Notes under the pieces: model-generated
Database searches by the model: none
What the model saw: the letters and a program-made list of their open reading frames with translations, nothing else
What the model was told of the DNA's origin: nothing
Program-made: the position numbers and the translations under genes
In this document: positions 1-13,095 of the stretch, in pieces
Layout: every line of letters starts with the position of its first letter
How positions within the stretch are numbered: the stretch's first letter is position 1
Assembly: GCF_001750215.1 (NCBI RefSeq)
Contig: NZ_LWGM01000006.1
Span: 1 to 33,948, forward strand
DNA: 33,948 nt
Reading direction: 5' to 3'
Origin: Isoptericola variabilis
Lineage (GTDB): Bacteria; Actinomycetota; Actinomycetes; Actinomycetales; Cellulomonadaceae

Positions 1-250
1 CCTGGCGCGGCGGGACCGAGCGGGGGCGCCGCTCGGCGCCACCACGGCGCTCCGGCGGGGTCACCGGGACGTCCCGCGACGACTGCCGCCGCACGCGCGG
101 CTGGGCCGACTCCGGGGCGGCTTCGTCGGGTCGGGGGATCCGCGGGCGGCGCGGGGCGCCGCCGACCGTGATCGCGTCGTCGGCCTTCGGCGCCTGCCCC
201 GGGCGACCGGCCGGCGTGAACGACGGCGGCACGTTGCGCTTGTCAGTCAT
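1..250 (-). CDS. N-terminal fragment of a probable LCP-family protein (runs off the window)
   Basis: An open frame begins at ATG 248-250 and reads without a stop to the window edge, giving about 83 residues. The visible part is a proline- and arginine-rich cytoplasmic-type segment starting MTDKRNVPPSFTPAGRPG. It has no membrane segment yet and no catalytic residues. LCP (LytR-CpsA-Psr) proteins of actinobacteria often have this kind of basic, disordered N-terminus before one transmembrane helix. The start lies 4 nt after the stop of the LCP gene at 255-1589, with GGGTGA just upstream, so the two are probably cotranscribed and translationally coupled. The family call rests on this tandem position and on the style of the N-terminus. 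Any other membrane protein with a disordered N-tail remains possible. Confidence 0.5.
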   Translation of the reverse strand, partial: MTDKRNVPPSFTPAGRPGQAPKADDAITVGGAPRRPRIPRPDEAAPESAQPRVRRQSSRDVPVTPPERRGGAERRPRSVPPRQ

Positions 251-254
251 GGTG

Positions 255-1589
255 TCACCCGCAGACTGCCGTGACGTCGGCGCCGGTGAAGGCTTCCCTC
301 CCGGCCTCCTTCGTCTCCGAGGGGCTCGGCGCCGGCTCCGGGGTGTCGGCCACCGCGGCCGCGCCGGCGTCCGTGGACGCGTCGGAACCGGTCGACGGCG
401 ACGAGGAGGCGGCCTCGGCGTCCGACGCTGAGCCGGACGCGTCGTCGGACGAGGCCTCCGGGGCGGCGTTGGCGGGCCGGTCGTTGTTGATGTTGTCCCA
501 CACGACGTCCGCCTCGTCCGTCCACCTGACGTTGTTCGGGTTGGACGGGTCCGCGCCGTAGGGGACGGTCATGAACGTGATCGTGTCAGGGCGGAGGTTT
601 CGGGAGCTGTACGCGAGCCCGGCCAGCCCCTGCACCGAGGCGAAGTTCTCGCTCATCGTGAGAGAGCCCGTCACCGCGCCGAGGAAGCGCAGCAGCGCGG
701 GGGAGTCGGTCAAGAGGTTCTTGCTCAGGACCGTCCGTGCGAGCGCGGCCATGAGCTCCTGCTGGCGGCCGATGCGGCCCAGGTCCGACCCGTCACCCAG
801 GCCCTGGCCCTTGCGGGCGCGGGCGTACTGCAGGGCGGTGGCTCCGTCGAGCTCCTGGACCCCCGCGGACAGGACGAGGTTCCCGGCCTCGGGGGCGGAG
901 ATGTCCTGCGGGATGCAGATCTGCACGCCCCCGAGCGCGTCGATCATCTTCTGGAACCCGGCGAAGTCGACGACGATGAAGCCGTCCATGCGCACGCCTG
1001 TGAGCGACTCGATCGTCGCCATGGTGCACAGCGCGCCGGACGCCACGTCGCGCCCAGCGAGCACTCCCTGGGCGAACGCGGCGTTGAACTTCGTGTGCCG
1101 CAGCGGCGACGTCGTCGTGCCGTCCGTGGTGGGGCACGCGGGGACGTCCACCGTCGAGTCGCGCGGGATCGAGACGAGCTCCACCCGCGAGCGGTCCGCC
1201 GAGATGTGCATCACCATCGTGGTGTCCGACCGGGCGCCGCCGGTGTTCTCCGACGAGGCGAAGCTCCCGTTCTCACCGTCACGGGAGTCCGAGCCCATGA
1301 TAACGATGTTGAGGTCGTCGCCGCCGTTCGGGTCCGTCGGCTCGACCGCCTCCGGGCGGTCGACCGCGGCGAGGAGCGAGTCGGTGTCGACGCTGTCGAT
1401 GTTGCCCGTGAGGGTCAGCGCGGCGGTGGCCCCGGCTCCCACGCCGAACGCGAGGGCGGCGGTCAGGAGCATCCCGACGACCCGCGCGACGCCGTGCCGC
1501 GGCAAGTTGCGGGCGTGCGCCGGCTGCTGCCGGGTCGCCGGGGCACCGGTGCGGCGCCCTGCGGCGGCATGACGGGGTGGAAGGCTCAC
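255..1589 (-). CDS. LCP-family (LytR-CpsA-Psr) cell-wall glycopolymer ligase
   Basis: LCP enzymes move an undecaprenyl-linked glycopolymer onto peptidoglycan outside the cytoplasmic membrane. The 444-residue product has a basic N-tail, one transmembrane helix at about 36-60, then an LCP domain at about 92-290. Expected motifs are present: MGSDSRD near 98-104, ARSDT at 119-123, SIPRDS at 140-145, the KFNAAFAQG block, and QYARARKGQ with GDGSDLGRIGRQQ at about 255-277. The C-terminal 70 or so residues are Ser/Asp/Ala-rich and low complexity, probably a wall-exposed linker. The start is GTG at 1587-1589. It has no convincing ribosome-binding site, but TACGCT lies 8 nt upstream, which suggests leaderless translation. 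The neighbouring galactan, arabinan and rhamnose genes make an arabinogalactan-like polymer a plausible substrate. An in-frame ATG just before the transmembrane helix is a less likely start. Confidence 0.9.
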   Translation of the reverse strand: MSLPPRHAAAGRRTGAPATRQQPAHARNLPRHGVARVVGMLLTAALAFGVGAGATAALTLTGNIDSVDTDSLLAAVDRPEAVEPTDPNGGDDLNIVIMGSDSRDGENGSFASSENTGGARSDTTMVMHISADRSRVELVSIPRDSTVDVPACPTTDGTTTSPLRHTKFNAAFAQGVLAGRDVASGALCTMATIESLTGVRMDGFIVVDFAGFQKMIDALGGVQICIPQDISAPEAGNLVLSAGVQELDGATALQYARARKGQGLGDGSDLGRIGRQQELMAALARTVLSKNLLTDSPALLRFLGAVTGSLTMSENFASVQGLAGLAYSSRNLRPDTITFMTVPYGADPSNPNNVRWTDEADVVWDNINNDRPANAAPEASSDDASGSASDAEAASSSPSTGSDASTDAGAAAVADTPEPAPSPSETKEAGREAFTGADVTAVCG

Positions 1590-1597
1590 GAGGGATC

Positions 1598-1603
1598 AGC
1601 GTA
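1598..1603 (-). promoter_or_regulatory. Candidate -10 element (TACGCT) for the LCP gene
   Basis: TACGCT on the minus strand fits the actinobacterial TANNNT -10 pattern. It ends 8 nt before the GTG start at 1589, and no Shine-Dalgarno sequence lies between. Transcription could therefore begin at or next to the start codon. No clear -35 box is visible. Confidence 0.4.
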
Positions 1604-1773
1604 GCGGGAGCGTGTCGCGGGTTTCCGCCAGCTCCGCGCGCGCCGCGTGGAGGGGTTGTGGAGGCGGATCTCGGCGGATCGCGGTTCGACCGCTTTCGGT
1701 AGTGTGAGCCGCCGTCGTCGGTACTGAGCACGAGACATGGCGACCGGACGACGGAGGGAGGCGAGGTCCGACA

Positions 1774-7055
<5,282 letters not shown>

Positions 7056-7059
<4 letters not shown>

Positions 7060-7937
7060 GCAGCGCAACGGCCATGCCCCTGTCCGTCCCCGGGCAGGGG
7101 CATGGCCTCCTCGACGTCCTCGACCGGCGGTACCTGCTGAGCCTCATCGTCCGCAAGGAACTGCGGGTGCGGTACCGAGGCTCCGTGCTCGGCATGGCGT
7201 GGTCGTACGTGAAGCCGGCGATCCAGTTCGCCGTGTACTTCCTGGCGATGGGGATCTTCCTCAAGCTGCGCGACACCGTGCCGGACTACGCGGTCTACCT
7301 GTTCTCCGGCATCGTCGTGATGAACTTCTTCGCCGAGGGGTTCAGCAACGCGACCCGGTCGCTGGTGTGGAACGCCCCGCTGATCAACAAGATCTACCTG
7401 CCTCGCGAGCTGTTCCCGGTGGCGTCGCTGTGGGTGTCCGCGGTGCACTTCCTGCCGCAGCTCGTCGTGCTGCTCCTTGCAGCCTTCATCGGGGGGTGGC
7501 GGCCGAATCTCGCCGAGCTCGGTGCCGGCGTGCTGGGCTTCGTGATCGTGGCTCTCCTCGCCCTGGGGCTCGGACTGCTCTTCGGGGCGGTCAACGTCTT
7601 CTTCCGCGATGCCGAGAACTTCGTCGACCTCATCACCATGGTCGCCACGTGGACCTCGCCGGTGCTGTACCACTGGAACCTCGTGTACCAGGAGGTGCCG
7701 CGGTGGCTCTGGTACGTCTACCAGGCCAACCCGCTGACGGCGGCGGTGGAGCTGTTCCACTACGCGTTCTGGTACGGCGCGGCCGGGCGGCCGTCGATCC
7801 TGCCGGGCGAGATGCAGGCTCTGCCGAACCACCTGTGGACGGTGGGCGGTGTGGCGCTCGTCGTCGTCCTCGCGATCGTGACCGTCGGCCAGCTCGTCTT
7901 CAGGCGCCTCGAGGGGCGCTTCGCCCAGGAGCTCTGA
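7056..7937 (+). CDS. wzm: ABC-2 type polysaccharide export permease (Wzm-like)
   Basis: This is the membrane half of an ABC exporter that moves a finished lipid-linked polysaccharide to the outer face of the membrane. The 293-residue product has about six hydrophobic helices, the usual cytoplasmic N-terminal amphipathic start (RRYLLSLIVRKELRVRYRGS), and family motifs such as NAPLINKIYLPRELFP and FFRDAENFVDL. GTG 7056 overlaps the GlfT2 stop (GTGA) and has GGAG upstream. ATG 7074 is the alternative start. Its place directly after glfT2 suggests that the galactan is the cargo, as proposed for the mycobacterial Rv3783-Rv3781 pair. In Mycobacterium the galactofuranosyltransferase GlfT1 lies between the two subunits. 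Here they are adjacent. Confidence 0.93.
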
Positions 7938-7939
7938 TC

Positions 7940-8662
7940 GTGACCACCACCTACATCGAGGTCGTCGATGTCGCCAAGCGGTTCACGCTGCGGCACAACC
8001 GCTCGCTCAAGGAGCTGGCGGTCGCGGCGATCCGGGGCAAGAACCTCTCGGACACCTTCCTCGCTCTCGACGGCGTCTCGTTCGACGTCACCGAGGGGGA
8101 ATCCGTTGCGCTGCTCGGGTTCAACGGCTCAGGCAAGTCGACGCTGCTCAAGTGCATCTCCGGCGTCCTGACGCCCGACACCGGCACCATCCGGACCCGT
8201 GGGCGCGTCGCCGGGCTCATCGAGGTGGGCGCCGGTTTCCATCCGGACCTGACGGGTCGAGAGAACGTCTACCTCAACGGCGCGATCCTCGGCATGTCGA
8301 AGGAGCAGATCGACGCTCGCTTCGACGAGATCGTCGCCTTCAGCGAGATCGAACGGTTCATCGACACCGAGGTGAAGTTCTACTCCTCAGGCATGTTCCT
8401 GCGCCTCGCGTTCGCCGTGGCGGTGCACTCCGACCCGGAGGTCTTCCTGGTCGACGAGATCCTGGCGGTGGGGGACGAGCCGTTCCAGCGCAAGTGCCTG
8501 GACCGGATCAAGCAGCTAAAGGGGGAGGGGCGCACCCTCGTGATCGTCAGCCACGACCTCGACATGGTGGCGGGGCTGTGCGAGCGGGGGATCCTTCTCG
8601 AGCACGGCGAGATGGTCGTTGACGGCGTCGCGAGCGAGGTCGTCGCGCGGATGCGGTCCTGA
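7940..8662 (+). CDS. wzt: Polysaccharide ABC exporter ATP-binding protein (Wzt-like, short form)
   Basis: This is the nucleotide-binding subunit that powers the exporter encoded just upstream. In the 240-residue product the Walker A GFNGSGKST is at 60-68, and the signature is the YSSGM variant at 148-152 that is typical of polysaccharide exporters. Walker B VFLVDE is at 168-173 and the switch histidine is H205 (VSHD). The protein ends soon after the ATPase fold. It therefore lacks the C-terminal carbohydrate-recognition domain of O9a-type Wzt and resembles the short RfbE/Rv3781 type, which recognises lipid-linked polymers without a terminal cap. GTG 7940 is 2 nt after the permease stop, with CAGGAG about 8 nt before it. 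The stop overlaps the next start as TGATG. Confidence 0.94.
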   Translation: MTTTYIEVVDVAKRFTLRHNRSLKELAVAAIRGKNLSDTFLALDGVSFDVTEGESVALLGFNGSGKSTLLKCISGVLTPDTGTIRTRGRVAGLIEVGAGFHPDLTGRENVYLNGAILGMSKEQIDARFDEIVAFSEIERFIDTEVKFYSSGMFLRLAFAVAVHSDPEVFLVDEILAVGDEPFQRKCLDRIKQLKGEGRTLVIVSHDLDMVAGLCERGILLEHGEMVVDGVASEVVARMRS

Positions 8663-9939
8663 TGGCCTCTCGAGCCTCCGGAGCGTTGCTGGCCGCCTCG
8701 TCGCTCGCTTCCGGCGGTCTGACGTACGTCTTGCTCGCAGTGCTCTCCCGTGGCATGACCGTCGGTGAGTACGCCACCTTCGCCGTGTTCTGGTCGCTGA
8801 GCCTGGTCGTGGGCTTCGGTCTCTTCCTGCCCCTCGAGCAGGAGGTCGCGCGGCGAGGCGCCGAGGGCACGGCGGTACGGCCGCTTCTGGCTGCCGCGGG
8901 CCGCGTCGGCGTCGAGATCGCCGGTGCCGCGGTGCTGCTGCTGGCGCTCGGACTGCCGGTGCTGGCACCGGCAGTCGGCGGCGACGTCGCGGTTGTCGCG
9001 GCGCTGGCCGTGTTCGTCGTGGTCTCGGTGGTCCAGTACTGCGCCCGCGGGGTGATGCTCGCGCAGGGGCGGATGACCCGGTACGCGCTCGTGCTTGCGG
9101 CGGACGCCGCGCTGCGGGTCGTGCTGGCCGTCGTCCTCGTGGCCGCCGGAGGGCTCGACGGCGGCAGCGCCGCTCTGGCGGTCTGCGCCGCCGTGCTGCT
9201 GGCGCACGCCCCCGCGCTCGTCGGCGGCCTGCGCGGCACCTGGGCGACGGCCATCGACCGGGACGACGCCACCGGTCTGCGGTACTCGCTGCGCCGCTCG
9301 GTGCTGGTGCTCCTCGTGGCCGCGGTCGCCGGCCAGGTGCTGCTCAACGCCGGCCCGGTCGTGCTGTCGGCGTGGTCCGCCGACCCGCACGACGCCGGCC
9401 GCTACCTCAACGCCTTCAGCGTGGCCCGCGTCCCGCTGTTCGTCATCGTTCCCCTGCAGAGCGTGCTGGTGCCGCCATTCGTGCGGCTCGTCGCTGCGGG
9501 CGACGCGCGCAGGACGCGCCGCGCAGCGATGCGGGCGCTCGGTGTGCTCTCGGGGCTCGCGCTGCTCGGCGGGGCAGCTGGTTATCTCCTCGGCGAGCCG
9601 GTCGTCCAACTCGTGTTCGGCCCCGACTATGCACTGCCCGGGTCGGACATGGCGATCCTCGTGGTCGGGGTCGTCGCGCACGTCGGGCTCGTGCTCGCCA
9701 CCCAGCTGCTGATCGCGGGCCAGCGGCACCGCCAGGTCGCGGCCGCCTGGGCAGTCGCTGTCGCCGCGGCAACCGTCGTCGTGCTGGCCACGGGGTCGGA
9801 CGTCCTGAGCGTCGAGCTCGCGTTCCTGGTGGGGTCGCTCGCTGGGCTCGGGTGGGCCGCCGCGGCGACGCTCGCGCTGGTCGGTCGGCGGACACAACAC
9901 CTCATTCCCGCATCCGCATCCCAGAAGGAGAAGCGATGA
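8662..9939 (+). CDS. MOP/MATE-superfamily polysaccharide flippase-like membrane protein
   Basis: The 425-residue product is hydrophobic throughout, with about twelve predicted membrane segments. Its N-terminal pattern (SLASGGLTYVLLAVLSRGMTVGEY) and its overall layout are those of Wzx/MurJ-like flippases and polysaccharide biosynthesis proteins. The second half contains VPLQSVLVPPFVRLVAAG and a GEPVVQLVFGPDY segment that is common in the family. The ATG overlaps the ATPase stop (TGATG) and has no clear ribosome-binding site, so reinitiation is likely. Its presence inside an ABC-exporter operon is unusual, since one export route is normally enough. It could flip a different lipid-linked intermediate, such as a short side-chain unit. 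The substrate cannot be read from the sequence. Confidence 0.82.
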   Translation: MASRASGALLAASSLASGGLTYVLLAVLSRGMTVGEYATFAVFWSLSLVVGFGLFLPLEQEVARRGAEGTAVRPLLAAAGRVGVEIAGAAVLLLALGLPVLAPAVGGDVAVVAALAVFVVVSVVQYCARGVMLAQGRMTRYALVLAADAALRVVLAVVLVAAGGLDGGSAALAVCAAVLLAHAPALVGGLRGTWATAIDRDDATGLRYSLRRSVLVLLVAAVAGQVLLNAGPVVLSAWSADPHDAGRYLNAFSVARVPLFVIVPLQSVLVPPFVRLVAAGDARRTRRAAMRALGVLSGLALLGGAAGYLLGEPVVQLVFGPDYALPGSDMAILVVGVVAHVGLVLATQLLIAGQRHRQVAAAWAVAVAAATVVVLATGSDVLSVELAFLVGSLAGLGWAAAATLALVGRRTQHLIPASASQKEKR

Positions 9940-11060
9940 GCGAGCAGAAGGACGACGTCGCGTTCGTCCTCAACTACTACACCCCGTACGTCAGCGGGCT
10001 CACCAACGTGGCCCGAGACCTCGCGGAGGGGCTTGCTGCGCGCGGTCGGAGGGTCAGCGTCGTGACCTCTCAGCACGACCCCGGCCTGCCCCTGCGCGAG
10101 ACCGTGAACGGGGTGTGCGTCGTGCGGACCCCGGTGGCGCTGCGCATCGGCAAGGGTGTGATCAGCCCTCAGTTCGTGACCATGGCGCGCACCGCCTCAC
10201 GGCACGCCAAGGTCGTGAACATCCACGCCCCGATGCTCGAGGCGGGGCTCGTCACGGCGCTCAGCGAGGCCCCGGTCGTGCTCACCTACCAGTGCGACGT
10301 GAGCCTGCCCCCGACGGTGCTGGGCCGGGCGCAGAACGTTGCCATGGACCTCTCGACCCGGTGGTCGGCGCGCCGTGCGGCGGCCGTGACGGTCTCGAGC
10401 GAGGACTACGCGGAGCACTCGCGGGTGGCGGAGGCCCTCCGGCACAACCAGGTCGTGCTCGCACCCACCTGTCACGACCGCCGGGGCGGCCGTCCCACCC
10501 TCCGTGACGGAGACGGTCTGCACGTGGGGTTCCTTGGCAGGATCGTCGAGGAGAAGGGCATCGAATACCTGGTGGACGGGTTCCGTGCGCTCGACGCCCC
10601 TGATGCGCGCCTGCTGATCGCGGGCGACTTCTCCCGGGTGGCGGGCGGGTCGGTCATCGACAGGGTCCGCGAGCGCATCGGCCAGGACGGCCGCATCCGT
10701 CTGCTCGGTTTCCTGCCGGACGAGCAGCTGGAGGACTTCTACGCCTCCATCGACGTGTTCGCGCTCCCGTCGGTCAATCCTTTCGAGGCGTTCGGCATCG
10801 TCCAGGTCGAGGCGATGATGGCGGGCGTCCCCTCCCTGGCCAGCGACATGCCGGGGGTGCGTCAGCCGGTGCTGCGCACCGGGATGGGGGAGATCGTGCA
10901 GACGAGGTCGGCGGAGTCGGTCACCGCGGCCCTGCGGCAGCTGGCGCGGGGCGAGATCGACCGTGAGGATGGGGCGCGGCGCTCCCGGGAGTTGTACAGC
11001 CTCGAGAGCACCCTCGACCAGTACGAAGAGCTCATCGACCGCGTCGCCGCGGAGCGGTAG
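9936..11060 (+). CDS. GT4-family glycosyltransferase
   Basis: The 374-residue GT-B enzyme has the N-terminal acceptor-domain signature NYYTPYVSGLTNVARDLAEG, a linker near VSSEDYAEHSR, and a C-terminal donor domain beginning LHVGFLGRIVEEKGIEYLV. The retaining GT4 E-x7-E motif is intact in FEAFGIVQVEAMMAG. Such enzymes use nucleotide sugars, often GDP-mannose-type or UDP-sugars, at the cytoplasmic membrane face. ATG 9936 overlaps the flippase stop by 4 nt (ATGA) and has a strong AGAAGGAG site at 9923-9930. It is the last gene of the glf operon, followed by a hairpin. It may add a priming or branching sugar to the galactan, or use a GDP-6-deoxyhexose made by the convergent GMD genes. Neither role is proven. 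Confidence 0.88.
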   Translation: MSEQKDDVAFVLNYYTPYVSGLTNVARDLAEGLAARGRRVSVVTSQHDPGLPLRETVNGVCVVRTPVALRIGKGVISPQFVTMARTASRHAKVVNIHAPMLEAGLVTALSEAPVVLTYQCDVSLPPTVLGRAQNVAMDLSTRWSARRAAAVTVSSEDYAEHSRVAEALRHNQVVLAPTCHDRRGGRPTLRDGDGLHVGFLGRIVEEKGIEYLVDGFRALDAPDARLLIAGDFSRVAGGSVIDRVRERIGQDGRIRLLGFLPDEQLEDFYASIDVFALPSVNPFEAFGIVQVEAMMAGVPSLASDMPGVRQPVLRTGMGEIVQTRSAESVTAALRQLARGEIDREDGARRSRELYSLESTLDQYEELIDRVAAER

Positions 11061-11070
11061 ACGCGAGCGC

Positions 11071-11105
11071 GGCCCCGGGGGCCGACAGCGCCGGCCCCCG
11101 GGGGC
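11071..11105. terminator. GC-rich hairpin between convergent operons (probable bidirectional terminator)
   Basis: Twelve bases at 11073-11084 (CCCCGGGGGCCG) pair perfectly with 11092-11103 across a 7-nt loop. It begins 10 nt after the GT4 stop and ends 6 nt before the stop of the convergent GMD-like gene. There is no T-run, as is common for actinobacterial terminators. Confidence 0.6.
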
Positions 11106-11111
11106 GCACCG

Positions 11112-12047
11112 TCAGCCGAGATCCGCCTCGACCATCCTGCTCACGACCTCCTCGAAGGTCACGGACGGGACCCACCCCAGCACGGCGCGTGCCCGTGCGG
11201 CGTCTCCGACCAGCAGCGGGGCATCGTTGGGCCGGAAGTAGCGCGGGTCGATCTCGACGTGCGCCTCCCAGTCCTCGATCCCGGCGCGGGCGAATGCGGC
11301 GCGCACGAAGTCACGCACCGACCGGGCGACGCCCGTCGCCACCACGTAGTCGCCAGGCTCGTCATGCTCCACCGCGCGGACCATGGCGTCGACGTAGTCG
11401 GGCGCCCAGCCCCAGTCGCGCTCGGCGTCGAGGTTGCCCAGCGCCACGGTCCCACCTTCGCGCGCGATCCGCGCGGCTGCCGCCGTGATCTTGCGGGTCA
11501 CGAAGCTCTCGGGCCGGCGCGGCGATTCGTGGTTGTACAGGATCACGGTGGAGGCGTGCAGCCCCGCGCCCCGGAACACCTGCACCAGCTGGTGCGCGAA
11601 GGCCTTCGCCGCGCCGTAGGGCGAGACGGGCCGCAGTGGCGTCGTCTCGTCCTGAGGCGCCGACGTGGGGGCGCCGAAGATCTCCGCACTGGACGCCTGG
11701 AGGAACCGCACCGGCCGGCCGGTGCGGTCCTGCTGGTCGCGCAGGGCGGAGAGAATCTCCGCCACTGCCGCACCGCTCACCCGTGCAGTCAGCGCCGGCT
11801 TCCGCCACGACATGGCCACGGAGCTGATCCCGCCGAGGTTGTAGACCACGTCGGGCTCGACGGCGCGCAGCACGGCGGAGACCGCACCGGCCTCCGCCAG
11901 GTCGCCGCGGTGCACGGTCACGCCGGGGAGGTGCGGCTGCTCCCCGGCGCGCACGAGCCCGTGGACGTCGTGGCCCTGCGCGACCAGCCGTTCGCGCAGG
12001 TACGAGCCGTCCTGTCCGGTGATGCCGGTGACGAGGATAGAGGCCAC
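11112..12047 (-). CDS. GDP-mannose 4,6-dehydratase family paralogue (divergent, short)
   Basis: The 311-residue extended SDR protein carries GMD signatures: GITGQDGSYLRERL at 8-21, YNHESPRRPESFVTRKI and RDWGWAPDYVDAM. The catalytic set looks intact, with S120 and E122 in ASSAEIFG, Y144 and K148. Compared with its neighbour it has a more divergent N-terminal half and is 17 residues shorter. GTG 12045-12047 follows the stop of the GMD gene after a single base, so the two form a coupled pair. It may be a second dehydratase for another GDP-sugar. It may instead have shifted to a downstream step such as epimerisation or reduction of the GDP-4-keto-6-deoxymannose made by its partner. It does not resemble the known Rmd reductase, whose region here would read FNHIGPGQ. 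Confidence 0.8.
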   Translation of the reverse strand: MASILVTGITGQDGSYLRERLVAQGHDVHGLVRAGEQPHLPGVTVHRGDLAEAGAVSAVLRAVEPDVVYNLGGISSVAMSWRKPALTARVSGAAVAEILSALRDQQDRTGRPVRFLQASSAEIFGAPTSAPQDETTPLRPVSPYGAAKAFAHQLVQVFRGAGLHASTVILYNHESPRRPESFVTRKITAAAARIAREGGTVALGNLDAERDWGWAPDYVDAMVRAVEHDEPGDYVVATGVARSVRDFVRAAFARAGIEDWEAHVEIDPRYFRPNDAPLLVGDAARARAVLGWVPSVTFEEVVSRMVEADLG

Positions 12048-12048
12048 G

Positions 12049-13035
<987 letters not shown>

Positions 13036-13070
13036 GGTCCTTCGTTTCTCTCGGGTGACGGGGGTCTTGG

Positions 13071-13076
13071 AGTATA
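13071..13076 (-). promoter_or_regulatory. Candidate -10 element (TATACT) for the gmd pair
   Basis: TATACT on the minus strand differs from the TATAAT consensus at one position. It sits in the 50-nt gap between the arabinosyltransferase gene and gmd. The predicted leader is about 28 nt and includes the GAAGGA ribosome-binding site. A -35 match would have to lie in the end of the upstream gene, and none is obvious. Confidence 0.45.
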
Positions 13077-13077
13077 T

Positions 13078-13095
13078 CGGCGGCTTCAGCCGCCG
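13078..13095. terminator. Short perfect hairpin spanning the arabinosyltransferase stop codon
   Basis: CGGCGGCT at 13078-13085 pairs with AGCCGCCG at 13088-13095, with a 2-nt centre, and the TGA stop (13086-13088) sits at its apex. It could end or weaken transcription before gmd. There is no T-run, and it is immediately followed by the TATACT element. Confidence 0.4.
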
